Shown here: in pieces, positions 15,749 to 25,036 of the stretch
Numbering within the stretch: the first letter of the stretch is position 1
How the letters are laid out: every line of letters begins with the position of its first letter
NCBI GenBank assembly: GCA_949295935.1
Contig: CASFMW010000013.1
Coordinates: 1-40,027, forward strand
Length of the DNA stretch: 40,027 nt
Source of the DNA: an uncultured Pseudomonadota bacterium
GTDB taxonomy: Bacteria; Pseudomonadota; Alphaproteobacteria; RF32; CAG-239
Direction of reading: 5' to 3'
Notes under the pieces: generated by a model
What the model saw: only the letters and a program-made list of their open reading frames with translations
Told to the model about the DNA's origin: nothing
Databases searched by the model: none
Translations under genes and position numbers: made by a program

Positions 15749-16537
15749 ATGGCAAACAGAATAGAACTTTTTTTACGGGCGCTGGGCAAACCTTTGGTAA
15801 AATTCATCGCCAGCTTAGGTGAATTAACACTCTTTATTGCAAAATCAATATATCATTGCTTAACCCCACCATTTTATTTTAAGCTGATGGGTCGACAGTT
15901 TATGGATATTGGCTTTTATTCTTTGCCGGTTGTTGGTTTGACAACGATTTTTGCCGGTATGGTTATTGCCCTGCAAAGCTATACGGGATTCGCACGTTTC
16001 GGCGCCGAAAGTGGTGTCGCTTCTGTTGTTTTAATTTCTGTCACTCGAGAACTGGCACCTGCTTTATCAGGCTTAATGGTTGCCGGTCGTATCGGTGCGG
16101 CGATGGCTGCCGAAATCGGAACAATGCGCGTGACGGAGCAAATAGATGCTTTGGTAACTTTGTCAACCAATCCGTTTAAGTATTTGGTTGCCCCAAGAAT
16201 TATTGCCGGCGTTATCGTTTTGCCGATATTGGTCTTAATCGGTGATATTATCGGTATCTTTGGCGGATATGTTGTTTGCGTTTATAAATTGGGCTTCAAT
16301 CCGGCCAACTACATTAATTCAACACTCCAAAATCTAGAATCATTGGACATTGTTACCGGTGTTGTAAAGGCCGCGGTCTTTGGATTCATCATTACTTTAA
16401 TGGGTTGCTATAATGGTTATAAATCAAAAGGCGGCGCTCAAGGTGTTGGTGAAGCAACCACAAACGCGGTTGTATCAGCCTCGATTCTGATATTAGTCTT
16501 CAACTATATCATTACTGAGCTGTTTTTTGCCAAATAA
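15749..16537 (+). CDS. mlaE: MlaE-family ABC transporter permease
   Basis: 262 aa with about five hydrophobic segments. This is the inner-membrane permease of the Mla phospholipid-trafficking ABC system that maintains outer-membrane asymmetry. Family features are TTIFAGMVIALQSY, ELAPALSGLMVAGRIGAAMA and AAEIGTMRVTEQIDAL. It is 15 bases upstream of the ATPase gene. No mlaD (MCE protein), mlaB or mlaC gene follows, so those components must be encoded elsewhere if the system is complete. Confidence 0.92.
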   Translation: MANRIELFLRALGKPLVKFIASLGELTLFIAKSIYHCLTPPFYFKLMGRQFMDIGFYSLPVVGLTTIFAGMVIALQSYTGFARFGAESGVASVVLISVTRELAPALSGLMVAGRIGAAMAAEIGTMRVTEQIDALVTLSTNPFKYLVAPRIIAGVIVLPILVLIGDIIGIFGGYVVCVYKLGFNPANYINSTLQNLESLDIVTGVVKAAVFGFIITLMGCYNGYKSKGGAQGVGEATTNAVVSASILILVFNYIITELFFAK

Positions 16538-16552
16538 GGAGAGGAAAAAGAT

Positions 16553-17317
16553 ATGTCTGAATCAAAAATCAAGATAAGCAATCTGCATAAAGCCTTTGGC
16601 AAAAAAGTCGTTTTGGATGGCGTTGATTTAGAGCTGCGCAAAGGAGAATCTTTAGTTGTTATTGGCGGATCAGGAACCGGTAAATCCGTATTAATCAAAT
16701 GCATTCAAGGTCTGTTGACTCCGGATAGCGGTTCAATTTTGATTGACGGAGAAGAAACCGTCGGTGCAGATAGAGAACAACAAGCCGCCCTTCATTCAAA
16801 AATGGGAATGTTATTCCAAGGCGGTGCTTTGTTTGACAGCTTAACCGTTTGGGAAAACGTGGCTTTCGGCTTGCTTGAAAATCAAAAAATGCCACGCAAA
16901 CAAGCTAAAACAGAGGCTATCAGAGTTTTGCGCCAAGTCGGATTGGCACCTGATGTTGCCGACCTATCCCCGAGTGAACTCTCTGGTGGTATGCAAAAAC
17001 GCGTAAGCTTAGCACGAGCCATTGCCACCAAGCCGGAGATAATCTTTTTTGATGAACCGACCACGGGGTTAGATCCGATAATGGCTGCCGTAATTAACGA
17101 TTTGATTATTGAATCAGCCAAGGGCTTAGGCGCAACAGCCTTAACCATTACCCATGACATGGCCTCTGCGCGCAAGATTGCTGATAGAATAGCCATGCTC
17201 TACAAGGGAAAAATTATTTGGGAAGGTACGGTAAAAGAGCTTGATAAAACCGATAATCCTTATGTTTTGCAATTTATAAACGGTTTATCTCAAGGCCCGA
17301 TAAAAGTGGAGATTTAG
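16553..17317 (+). CDS. mlaF: MlaF-family ABC transporter ATP-binding protein
   Basis: 254 aa. ATPase partner of the MlaE permease. Walker A is GGSGTGKSVLIKCI (about residues 38-51), the Q-loop is MLFQGGALFDSLTV, the signature is LSGGMQKRVSLARAIA, and Walker B is EIIFFDEPTTGLDP. The switch His lies in ITHDMASAR. A strong AAGGAGAGG site precedes the ATG and the gene directly follows mlaE. radA begins with a TTG one base after this stop codon. Confidence 0.93.
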   Translation: MSESKIKISNLHKAFGKKVVLDGVDLELRKGESLVVIGGSGTGKSVLIKCIQGLLTPDSGSILIDGEETVGADREQQAALHSKMGMLFQGGALFDSLTVWENVAFGLLENQKMPRKQAKTEAIRVLRQVGLAPDVADLSPSELSGGMQKRVSLARAIATKPEIIFFDEPTTGLDPIMAAVINDLIIESAKGLGATALTITHDMASARKIADRIAMLYKGKIIWEGTVKELDKTDNPYVLQFINGLSQGPIKVEI

Positions 17318-17318
17318 C

Positions 17319-18692
17319 TTGTCAAAAAAAGGCGTTGAATTCGTATGCCAAAATTGCGGCAGCACTTATCCCAAATGGCAGGGAAAATGCGATTCTTGCG
17401 GCGAATGGAATACGATTGTTGAAGAAAAATCGGGCGGAGAAGGCTACAGCAGCATCAGTCCAAAGAAAAAGGGACGAATGATAGAATTTGTTCCACTGAC
17501 CGGAGAAGAAAAAGCCCTAACCAGAATTGATACAGGAATCAAAGAGTTAAACCGCGTCACCGGCGGCGGCTTAGTCCCTGGCTCGGTGATTTTGGTTGGC
17601 GGTGACCCCGGAATTGGCAAATCAACATTATTATTGCAGGTCACGGCCAAAATAGCCTCATCAAACACACAAGATGAATGCTATTATATTTCGGGAGAAG
17701 AGGCGATAGACCAAGTTCGCATAAGAGCCAAACGCCTTCATCTTGAAACATCTCCGGTAAAATTAGCCAGCGCAACCGAAGTCAAAGATATTATCGCTAC
17801 GTTAGAAAAATCAAACGCCTCTGTTGTTGTAATCGATTCAATACAAACGATGTATCTTGATGAAGTTGAATCTACCCCAGGAAGCGTGGCCCAAGTCAGA
17901 GCCTGTGCCTATGAGCTGATAAAATTAGCCAAGAAAAAAGGATTTGTTTTATTTTTAGTCGGTCACGTAACCAAACAAGGCGCCATCGCCGGCCCAAGAG
18001 TTTTGGAACACATGGTCGACACTGTTTTGTATTTTGAAGGTGAAAGAGGCCACCATTTCCGTATTTTAAGAGCTGTAAAAAACCGCTTTGGTGCGACGGA
18101 TGAAATCGGCGTCTTTGAAATGCAGGACCAAGGCTTGGTTGAGGTCGAAAATCCTTCAGCGCTATTTTTGGCCGAACGTCAAGGGAATGTGTCTGGTTCA
18201 TGCGTTTTTGCCGGCATAGAAGGGTCTCGACCTGTATTAGTAGAAATACAAGCGCTGGTCAGCCAAACCAGCTATGCCAGCCCCAAAAGAGCCGTTGTCG
18301 GCTGGGATAGCAACCGCTTGGCAATGGTTTTGGCCGTATTAGAAACTCGTTGCGGCATGAATTTAAGCTCACAAGATATCTATTTAAACATTGCCGGTGG
18401 CCTTAAAATCACCGAGCCTGCGGCTGATTTAGCCGTTGCAATGGCGGTAATTTCATCTCTGACCAATAAAGCATTGCCATCAGACACGGTAATTTTTGGA
18501 GAGATAGGCTTGTCCGGAGAAATCCGCGCCGTATCTCAAGCCAGTGCACGTTTAAAAGAGGCTGAAAAACTTGGCTTTAAAAGTGCGATTGCCCCGTCTA
18601 ATTTGATAAACAAAGAAAAAGTTCAAAAAAACAGAAACATTGCCGTTCACGAAATCGGTAATGTCCAGCGTTTAATTAATTGGTTTAGTTAG
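17319..18692 (+). CDS. radA: DNA repair protein RadA
   Basis: 457 aa, normal length. RadA is a RecA-related branch-migration helicase used in recombinational repair. Order of domains: C4 zinc finger (Cys 10, 13, 24, 27 in CQNCGSTYPKWQGKCDSCG), Walker A GGDPGIGKSTLLLQ, the RadA-specific KNRFGATDEIGVFEM, and a C-terminal Lon-like domain (IAGGLKITEPAADLAVAMAV). It begins with TTG immediately after the mlaF stop; no ATG lies near, and the Zn finger would be lost with a later start. cvpA follows nine bases downstream. Confidence 0.95.
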   Translation: MSKKGVEFVCQNCGSTYPKWQGKCDSCGEWNTIVEEKSGGEGYSSISPKKKGRMIEFVPLTGEEKALTRIDTGIKELNRVTGGGLVPGSVILVGGDPGIGKSTLLLQVTAKIASSNTQDECYYISGEEAIDQVRIRAKRLHLETSPVKLASATEVKDIIATLEKSNASVVVIDSIQTMYLDEVESTPGSVAQVRACAYELIKLAKKKGFVLFLVGHVTKQGAIAGPRVLEHMVDTVLYFEGERGHHFRILRAVKNRFGATDEIGVFEMQDQGLVEVENPSALFLAERQGNVSGSCVFAGIEGSRPVLVEIQALVSQTSYASPKRAVVGWDSNRLAMVLAVLETRCGMNLSSQDIYLNIAGGLKITEPAADLAVAMAVISSLTNKALPSDTVIFGEIGLSGEIRAVSQASARLKEAEKLGFKSAIAPSNLINKEKVQKNRNIAVHEIGNVQRLINWFS

Positions 18693-18701
18693 GAACAAGA
18701 T

Positions 18702-19415
18702 ATGACACAGCTTAATAATTTAGACGTTATCATCCTAATCATTGTCGGTATTTCGGCTTTAATTGCCTTGAGCCGTGGCCTAATGAAAGAGGTTTTATCA
18801 ATTGTCGGCTGGGTACTAGGCTGCATAGTCGTCATTTACCTCCTGCCGATAGTTAATCCGTTTACCATGATGTATGTAAAAAATGGCACCATGGCCGGAA
18901 TTTTAACGTCTGTTGTGATTTTGATAGCTTTTTTGGTCTTTTGGGTTTTGTTTACGGCCAAGATTGTCGGAAAAATACGCAACAGCAAATTGAGCAATTT
19001 AGATAGAACCTTAGGCTTGTTTTTCGGTATTGTCCGCGCTTGTTTTCTTATTATTTTAATCAATATATTGATTGGCTGGATTGTTCCTCCCAAAAAGCAG
19101 TCGCCGATATTGCAAGAGTCAAAATATTATAACTTAGCCGGACGCTTTGCCGAACCGATAGAAAGCCTAATACCGGAAACAACGCTTGAAAAAATCAAAA
19201 ATTCTTCTTTCTTAAAGTCTCCTGCACAAGATGATGAAGAAGATGATTCTGAAGAAGCCAAAGAAGAAAGCAGCAAAGAGAGCGAAGAACTGTTCAAAAA
19301 GCTGACCCAGCCACAAGTCAAAAAGGCCAAAGCCACAGTTAAGAAAAAAATAGAAGAAGGCTATGATAAAAAAGAGCGCGCGGATTTAGACCGCTTGATA
19401 GAAAATATCGAATAA
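18702..19415 (+). CDS. cvpA: CvpA-family membrane protein
   Basis: 237 aa. The N-terminal ~125 residues contain four hydrophobic segments with the CvpA pattern (NLDVIILIIVGISALIALSRG, MKEVLSIVGWVLGC, FFGIVRACFLIILINILIGW). In E. coli CvpA is linked to colicin V production and envelope stress. The C-terminal ~100 residues are a charged Glu/Lys-rich tail, longer than in the core family. It follows radA as in many alphaproteobacteria and ends at a bidirectional hairpin facing recR. Confidence 0.88.
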   Translation: MTQLNNLDVIILIIVGISALIALSRGLMKEVLSIVGWVLGCIVVIYLLPIVNPFTMMYVKNGTMAGILTSVVILIAFLVFWVLFTAKIVGKIRNSKLSNLDRTLGLFFGIVRACFLIILINILIGWIVPPKKQSPILQESKYYNLAGRFAEPIESLIPETTLEKIKNSSFLKSPAQDDEEDDSEEAKEESSKESEELFKKLTQPQVKKAKATVKKKIEEGYDKKERADLDRLIENIE

Positions 19416-19416
19416 C

Positions 19417-19447
19417 AAAAAAGCTTGGAGAAATCCAAGCTTTTCTT
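19417..19447. terminator. Bidirectional terminator between cvpA and recR
   Basis: Arms AAAAGCTTGGA and TCCAAGCTTTT around a GAAA loop, with A-run and T-run on the two sides. It lies between two convergent genes and can serve both. Confidence 0.85.
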
Positions 19448-19451
19448 TTAA

Positions 19452-20045
19452 TTAAAGGGTTTTGCGCGAATTAAGAGCGAGCTGAATTGTTCCCTCATCC
19501 ATATAGTCTAATTCTCCGCCCATCGGGATACCTTGCGCCAGCGTAGAAATTTTAACATCAAAATTTTTAAGCTTTTGAATAAGATAATTAGCCGTAATCT
19601 GACCGTCAATGGTTGCAGGCAGAGCTAAAATAATTTCCTTAACACCGTCTTTTTGAATTCGGTAAAAAAGCTTTTCTATGTTAAGGTCTTCAGGCGAAAC
19701 ACCGTCTAAAGCCGAGAGAATTCCGCCCAGAACATGATATTTTCCTTTGAAGAACGAAACACGCTCCATCGCCCATAAATCAGCAACATCTTGCACCACA
19801 CAAATAACAGAATCATCGCGTGTGGTTGAAGCGCAAATCGGGCAGGGTGATTCGGTGTCATAATTACCACAAATTTCGCAGGTTTTAACGTTTTGAGCAA
19901 CGTCTTGCATCGCCGAAATCAGAGGCAGAAAAAGGGATTCACGCTTTTTCAAAAGTTGCAAAACGATTCTCCGCGCCGAACGCTGTCCCAAAGCCGGCAG
20001 CTTAGCCACCAGCTTGATTAGTTTTTCAATATCTTTTCCAGCCAC
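19452..20045 (-). CDS. recR: Recombination mediator protein RecR
   Basis: 197 aa, normal length. RecR with RecO and RecF loads RecA on gapped DNA. Features in order: N-terminal helix-hairpin-helix (LPALGQRSARRIVLQLL), C4 zinc finger (CEICGNYDTESPCPIC), Toprim domain (VICVVQDVADLWAMER) and the C-terminal IPMGGELDYMDEGT. It is the last gene of the dnaX-ybaB-recR operon, starting 12 bases after ybaB. Confidence 0.96.
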   Translation of the reverse strand: MAGKDIEKLIKLVAKLPALGQRSARRIVLQLLKKRESLFLPLISAMQDVAQNVKTCEICGNYDTESPCPICASTTRDDSVICVVQDVADLWAMERVSFFKGKYHVLGGILSALDGVSPEDLNIEKLFYRIQKDGVKEIILALPATIDGQITANYLIQKLKNFDVKISTLAQGIPMGGELDYMDEGTIQLALNSRKTL

Positions 20046-20057
20046 GATAAATGCCTT

Positions 20058-20378
20058 TTAGAACGGAAGTTTCAATCCCGGAATATTCATACCGCCGGTA
20101 ACATTTTTCATATTGTCGTTCATAAGGGCTTCAACCTTGTTTTTAGCATCATTATGAGCAGCAACGATAAGGTCTTCGAGAATGTCAGATTCTTCGGCAA
20201 CAATAAGAGATTTATCAAGCTCAATTTTTTTCATTTCAAATTTTCCGTTTAGGGTAACTTTAACCATACCACCGCCGGCCGAGCCGATAACTTCTTGCTG
20301 AGCGAGTTCATTTTGCATCTCTTCCATTTTTTTCTGCATGGCTTGAGCTTGTTTCATAATTCCTTGAATATTAAGCAT
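20058..20378 (-). CDS. ybaB: YbaB/EbfC-family nucleoid-associated protein
   Basis: 106 aa. Small DNA-binding protein that forms dimers and coats the nucleoid. The N-terminus IMKQAQAMQKKMEEMQNELA is the typical coiled helix, followed by VIGSAGGGMVKVTLNGKFEM and a C-terminal NVTGGMNIPGLKLPF. It lies five bases after dnaX and directly before recR, the standard operon order. Confidence 0.95.
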   Translation of the reverse strand: MLNIQGIMKQAQAMQKKMEEMQNELAQQEVIGSAGGGMVKVTLNGKFEMKKIELDKSLIVAEESDILEDLIVAAHNDAKNKVEALMNDNMKNVTGGMNIPGLKLPF

Positions 20379-20383
20379 AATAT

Positions 20384-22111
20384 TTATTCCTCATCATAAT
20401 TAAAATTATTGTCATTTTCTGAAGTAAAGATGCTTTCATCATCTTGAGAGTCATCTTCCGCAACTTTGCGGATAATTGTTTCGATTTTTGCTCCTTTGAA
20501 TTCAGCCATAATAGCTTTAACCAAAGGCGATTCCATAATGTCTCGACGCTCTTCTTCCAGCTTTGCATTTTCCTTTTGAAACAAGGTTTGCTTAAGAGCT
20601 CCGCGATAGGTATCAATCTTCCAAGGCTTACCGGTTGCCGTCTCTAATATTTTATGAAGATTCATAATAAAATCAGGAGAAATTTTATCAGTAATGGCCA
20701 TTTTGATATAGCCGTCTTCAAAAGCATCAAAAGACACATCAGACTTAAGCGAATAAACAATCAGCAAACGCCTTGTCGATTCGAGGTAGGAAATCAGCTC
20801 CTCAGGGCTAAAAAAAGTGTTTGGCTTGCTGCCGCCCTCCGTCGAAGAAGATTGCACTTCTATGGGCTTTACAGCCGATGTAGAAGCAACTTGTGCCGCA
20901 GCAGAAGGAAGCAGGTGAGGGGCAGACGCTGCTAAATTAGAGTTTTTTTTTACGTCATTAAGAATTTCAGCCGGTGTCGGCAGGTTTGCAGCATAGGCAA
21001 TGCGAATCAGAATCATCTCAAGCGCGTCAACCTGAACCGGCGCCATCTGCATTTCATTAAGGCCTTTAATCATCATCTGCCAGATTTTAGACAGCACGGC
21101 AATAGAAACGGTAACCGACATTTTCTTAGCAAAATTGCGCTCTTCTTCAGATAAAGAAGAATCATCAATTGAATTCGGAATAATGCGCGTTTTAGCAACC
21201 AGATGAGTGACGTTGATAAGGTCTTGCAAAATAAGCGTCGGATTCGCACCGTTTTTATAACTATTTTCCAACAAAGAAAGAACCGTATCAACCTTGCCTG
21301 AGGTTAAGGCTTCAAACAACTCAAAAGTCTGAGAGCGGTCCGCAAGACCAATCATATTTTTAACAACATCAACCTTAACATTGCCAAGTCCGAGAGAAAT
21401 TGCTTGGTCAAGCAAAGAAGTTGCATCACGAGCCGAACCGTCAGCCGCTTTGGCTAAGAGCTGTAAAGCCTCATCATCAGCCTGAATATTCTCGGCAGAG
21501 ATGATTTTATGATACATTTTCATCAGCTCTTCAATGGTCAAGCGCTGGAGGTCAAAACGCTGACAGCGAGAAAGAATGGTAACCGGAACTTTGCGAATTT
21601 CTGTTGTAGCAAAGATAAAGATAACATGAGAAGGAGGCTCTTCCAAAGTTTTAAGTAAAGCATTGAAAGCATTTTTGGAGAGCATATGAACTTCGTCGAT
21701 GATATAAATTTTGTAACGAGCATTTGTTGGCTTATAACGCACACCGTCCAATATTTCGCGAATATCATCAACACCGGTACGAGAAGCAGCATCAAGCTCC
21801 ATAACATCGATGTGCCGACCGGCAGTAATCGCGCGGCAATTTTCACATTCACCGCAAGGATGAACTGTTGGCCCGCCTTTTCCATCCGGACCGATACAGT
21901 TGAGCGCTTTTGCAATAATGCGTGCGGTTGATGTTTTACCCACACCGCGAATTCCGGTCAAAATATAGGCATGATGAAGACGGTTGTTTTGAATGGCATT
22001 CGTCAGCGTTTGCACCAAAGCATCTTGCCCGAGCAAATCTTCAAAATTTTGCGGACGATACTTGCGTGCCAAAATGACATATTGATTATTATTTTCTTCT
22101 GACTCTGCCAT
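20384..22111 (-). CDS. dnaX: DNA polymerase III subunit gamma/tau
   Basis: 575 aa, the clamp-loader ATPase that ties the replisome together. Walker A is GIRGVGKTSTAR (about residues 53-64), a zinc module CGECENC follows, then Walker B IIDEVHM and sensor 1 FIFATTEIRKVPVTILSRCQ. Domain III ends near residue 380, and the tau-specific C-terminus runs to 575. At codons 387-390 there is a run of nine A's on the coding strand (20943-20951). The -1 frame meets TAA two codons later, so a gamma-length product of about 391 aa could be made by slippage. The SRP RNA gene lies just upstream. Confidence 0.96.
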   Translation of the reverse strand: MAESEENNNQYVILARKYRPQNFEDLLGQDALVQTLTNAIQNNRLHHAYILTGIRGVGKTSTARIIAKALNCIGPDGKGGPTVHPCGECENCRAITAGRHIDVMELDAASRTGVDDIREILDGVRYKPTNARYKIYIIDEVHMLSKNAFNALLKTLEEPPSHVIFIFATTEIRKVPVTILSRCQRFDLQRLTIEELMKMYHKIISAENIQADDEALQLLAKAADGSARDATSLLDQAISLGLGNVKVDVVKNMIGLADRSQTFELFEALTSGKVDTVLSLLENSYKNGANPTLILQDLINVTHLVAKTRIIPNSIDDSSLSEEERNFAKKMSVTVSIAVLSKIWQMMIKGLNEMQMAPVQVDALEMILIRIAYAANLPTPAEILNDVKKNSNLAASAPHLLPSAAAQVASTSAVKPIEVQSSSTEGGSKPNTFFSPEELISYLESTRRLLIVYSLKSDVSFDAFEDGYIKMAITDKISPDFIMNLHKILETATGKPWKIDTYRGALKQTLFQKENAKLEEERRDIMESPLVKAIMAEFKGAKIETIIRKVAEDDSQDDESIFTSENDNNFNYDEE

Positions 22112-22135
22112 ATTTCATAAAACCCAAAAACAAAA

Positions 22136-22229
22136 GCGGAGGAACACTGACCCTAATGCAAAACGTTACGGCTGCTTTCTTCCGAACCTGACCGGATTGG
22201 CGCCTGATTAACCCAATGCCCTCCAACAG
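22136..22229 (-). ncRNA. ffs: Signal recognition particle RNA, small bacterial type (4.5S)
   Basis: On the minus strand, CCGGTCAGGTTCGGAAGAAA followed by GCAGCC is the conserved SRP domain IV: the GGTCAGG internal loop and a GGAA tetraloop capped helix. The ends GGAGGG (22219-22224) and CCTCC pair to close a hairpin of about 94 bases. Position directly upstream of dnaX-ybaB-recR is the usual one in alphaproteobacteria. Ends are estimated from the pairing and may be off by a few bases. Confidence 0.93.
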
Positions 22230-22231
22230 AC

Positions 22232-22260
22232 AATATCCACGAAAACGCAACAATTTTCAA
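22232..22260 (-). promoter_or_regulatory. Promoter of the SRP RNA gene
   Basis: On the minus strand TTGAAA, a 17-base spacer and GATATT end a few bases before the predicted 5' end of the SRP RNA. Confidence 0.5.
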
Positions 22261-22288
22261 GGAAAAAATGCAACGACCCGCAGGATAA

Positions 22289-23776
22289 TTAAGGCAGAAC
22301 GACATTTCTTTCTTTTAGTGCCTTACGAATAATGTCCATTTCGTTTGCTTTGTCAGACATTTGCTGATGAGACGGCAAAATTCTGCCATAAATAGCAAAT
22401 TGAGCAGCCTCACTGTTTTTACCGGTTATAATCGGTGCCGGAACATTATCAAAGGCCGATAGCGGAGCCTCATCAGGGCTTAGGTCAGAAGAAAAAGACT
22501 TTGCTGCGTTTTTAACAACAACATTGCCGTTTTCACTGACTTCATAAATATCCAAGCTATGTTCGTTCAAACCATTCGGTAGGATTCGAAAAATTCCGTT
22601 TATACCGGCATATCCTTCCGGAGAAGTGATATACGGGGTCAAGTCTTCCGGATTCTTTTTTGCCAGAGACGCTGCCAAAGCAACGGCATCATAGGCTAAA
22701 GAATAAATCGCAGCCGGCTTTTCACCGAATGTTTCGGCATATTTTGATGAAAAATAGGCGCTGTGAGCTTTAGGCATAGCCGGAAACCATGAGCCGATAG
22801 CCATTGTTTCGCGGCTTAAATCTGTCGATTCCCAAACAGTTGTTCCCAAAAAGCGAACCTTGGGAGAATAAACATCATAATAACCAAACATCGCCAAAGC
22901 TGACTTCAACTTTGCACCGGATTCGGGGATGATAACAGCGTCAAAGTCAACATCTCCGAGAGCTTGCGTACGTTCAAGCCGTTTTAGGGCTTGTGAGGCG
23001 CTGGCATCACCTTGGTTTGCCTGTTTTTGCAAGGCGCGTTTAACTTTTTGCAGGCGAGCACTTCTTGTATCATAATCTGTCAATCCCTTAACTGCTTCGG
23101 TAAAATCTGTGGTATTTGGCGTATAAAAAGCGATTCTCACAAGAGAAACATTGTTTTTAAGCGCAGATGAAGCTGCTGCTTTTGCAATAGAAATACCGGA
23201 ATCATCATCAGGAATTAACAGAGCAAAACGAGAGCGTCCTTTGCTTGCGGCATAAGAAATAATATCATCAACTTGTTCATTGACGAGCAAACCGAGAGAA
23301 TAAACATCAGGCTTAAAAACCTCAGAGTTTGTTGAAAAAGCCACAACCGGCACACCGGCGGAAGTTGTCTCATTTTCAATCGCCTGAACCGAAGAGCTCA
23401 GCAAAGGTCCGACAATGAGTTTAGCATTTTGCGATAGTGCATTTTCAACGGCGATTCGCGCTCCGCTGTCAGTACTTTGCGTGTCATAAAATTGCAAAAT
23501 CAAATTATCTACCTTCATATCGTCAGAAGCGAGTAATGCCGCATTTTTAAGACCTTGTCCATATTTTGCAGCACTTCCCGTAAGAGGTAGCAACATACCG
23601 ACCCGAAACATATTATCTTGCGGCTGCGTATATTCTATCAAATTTATGCCGGAAGGAATAGTTGAGGCAACGCTGTTATCAGCAGTCAAAGACGGTCTTT
23701 GTGAAACAGAAGAAGATTGACAACCGCTAAGCGCCAATCCGATAAGAAGAAAAAGATATTTTTTTAACACTTGCAA
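22289..23776 (-). CDS. Penicillin-binding-protein activator-like lipoprotein (LpoA/periplasmic binding fold)
   Basis: 495 aa. The N-terminus is a lipoprotein signal with lipobox LALSGC (Cys 19). From about residue 57 (RVGMLLPLTGSAAKYGQGLK) the protein has the type-1 periplasmic-binding fold of branched-chain amino-acid receptors, the fold also used by LpoA, which activates PBP1A. LIVGPLLSSSVQA and VPVVAFSTN fit this group. It is divergent from rsmI, a pairing common in Proteobacteria that supports the LpoA-like reading. An amino-acid receptor is unlikely because no ABC transporter genes are near. Confidence 0.8.
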   Translation of the reverse strand: MQVLKKYLFLLIGLALSGCQSSSVSQRPSLTADNSVASTIPSGINLIEYTQPQDNMFRVGMLLPLTGSAAKYGQGLKNAALLASDDMKVDNLILQFYDTQSTDSGARIAVENALSQNAKLIVGPLLSSSVQAIENETTSAGVPVVAFSTNSEVFKPDVYSLGLLVNEQVDDIISYAASKGRSRFALLIPDDDSGISIAKAAASSALKNNVSLVRIAFYTPNTTDFTEAVKGLTDYDTRSARLQKVKRALQKQANQGDASASQALKRLERTQALGDVDFDAVIIPESGAKLKSALAMFGYYDVYSPKVRFLGTTVWESTDLSRETMAIGSWFPAMPKAHSAYFSSKYAETFGEKPAAIYSLAYDAVALAASLAKKNPEDLTPYITSPEGYAGINGIFRILPNGLNEHSLDIYEVSENGNVVVKNAAKSFSSDLSPDEAPLSAFDNVPAPIITGKNSEAAQFAIYGRILPSHQQMSDKANEMDIIRKALKERNVVLP

Positions 23777-23859
23777 TTTCCCTTAAAAAACATCATTCTA
23801 AAAGCCATATATATGATTTAATTTAAAAAACACCTAATGTCAAAGAAAAGAACGCAAAG

Positions 23860-24696
23860 ATGAAAAAAGGATTATACATTGTCGCCACACCGATAGGAAA
23901 TTTAGGAGACATTTCTCCCCGCGCGATAGAAACGCTTAAACAAGTAGACGTCATTGCCTGTGAAGATACCAGAATAAGCAAAAAACTGCTTTCTTTACTT
24001 GGTGTTGGATTAAATAAAGAATTTATAACTTTGCATGACCATAATGAAGAAGTTCATGCCGAAGAGCTGATAAAAAAGATCCAGGAAGAAAATAAAAGCG
24101 TTGCTTTAATCAGTGATGCCGGTTCTCCGCTGATATCTGACCCAGGGTATAAGCTGATTCGCCGTTGCCGACAAGAAAACATCTACATAACCGTTTTGCC
24201 GGGGTGCTGCGCCCTGATTTGCGCCCTGCAGCTCGCCGGCTTACCGACCAATAAGTTTATGTTTTGCGGTTTTATTCCCAATAAAGACAAGGGCAGGGCA
24301 GAGGCTTTTGAAGAGATAAAAAAACTAAAAGCCACCACAGTATTTTATGAAACCGCCAGCCGGATTCTCAAAACACTGGAAGTTGTTAAAAAAATATTTG
24401 GCGACCGAGAAATTGCCGTTGCAAGAGAAATCAGCAAAATTTATGAAGAATGTTTAAACGGCACCGCCGCTGGATTAATTGCTCATTTTGAAGAACATAC
24501 CCCAAAAGGCGAGATGGTTTTGATGATATCTCCGGCACCGGAAGAAGAAAAGACCGGTATCGATCTTGAAGAAGAACTGCGCCAACGCCTTCAAAACAAA
24601 AGCGTTAAGACCGCCGTTAAAGAGCTGTCCGAAGAAACGGGAATAAGCAAAAAAGAAGTTTACCAAATTGCTTTGAGAATCAAAGATGAAGAATAA
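23860..24696 (+). CDS. rsmI: 16S rRNA (cytidine(1402)-2'-O)-methyltransferase RsmI
   Basis: 278 aa, normal length. RsmI 2'-O-methylates C1402 of 16S rRNA in the decoding centre. The N-terminus GLYIVATPIGNLGDISPRAI is the family hallmark; CEDTR, LISDAGSPLISDPGYKLI and FYETASRI follow in order in the SAM-dependent tetrapyrrole-methylase-like fold. The yraN start overlaps its end by eleven bases, so the two are coupled. Confidence 0.96.
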   Translation: MKKGLYIVATPIGNLGDISPRAIETLKQVDVIACEDTRISKKLLSLLGVGLNKEFITLHDHNEEVHAEELIKKIQEENKSVALISDAGSPLISDPGYKLIRRCRQENIYITVLPGCCALICALQLAGLPTNKFMFCGFIPNKDKGRAEAFEEIKKLKATTVFYETASRILKTLEVVKKIFGDREIAVAREISKIYEECLNGTAAGLIAHFEEHTPKGEMVLMISPAPEEEKTGIDLEEELRQRLQNKSVKTAVKELSEETGISKKEVYQIALRIKDEE

Positions 24697-25036
24697 TCGC
24701 CGCGGCAAAATCAGCGAATTTATCGCGCGAATGTATTTTCGCCTTAAAGGTTATAAGATTGTAACTAAAAACTATATCACGGGGAAGGGAACACACGCCG
24801 GAGAAATAGACTTTATTGCTTGCAAGAAAAAGACGCTTGTCTTTGTTGAGGTCAAAGAAAGAACCAGCCTTGAAAAAGCCGCTTATGCTCTGCGTGCAGA
24901 ACAACAAATGAGAATTCGCAAAGCAGCGGAAAACTTTGTCGCCAAACACCAAAAATACGCAGGATTCGATTACCGTTTTGATGCTGTTTTAATCAGCTTT
25001 CCGCTAAAGATAGAACATCTGGAAAATGCATTTTAA
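24686..25036 (+). CDS. YraN (UPF0102) family nuclease-fold protein
   Basis: 116 aa. Restriction-endonuclease-like fold; GEIDFIACKKKTLVFVEVKE carries the E-x-D...E-V-K catalytic-type motif of this family. Function is not established, though a role in DNA processing is suspected from the fold. It overlaps rsmI by eleven bases and its end overlaps the end of the convergent cca gene by four bases. Confidence 0.9.
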   Translation: MKNNRRGKISEFIARMYFRLKGYKIVTKNYITGKGTHAGEIDFIACKKKTLVFVEVKERTSLEKAAYALRAEQQMRIRKAAENFVAKHQKYAGFDYRFDAVLISFPLKIEHLENAF

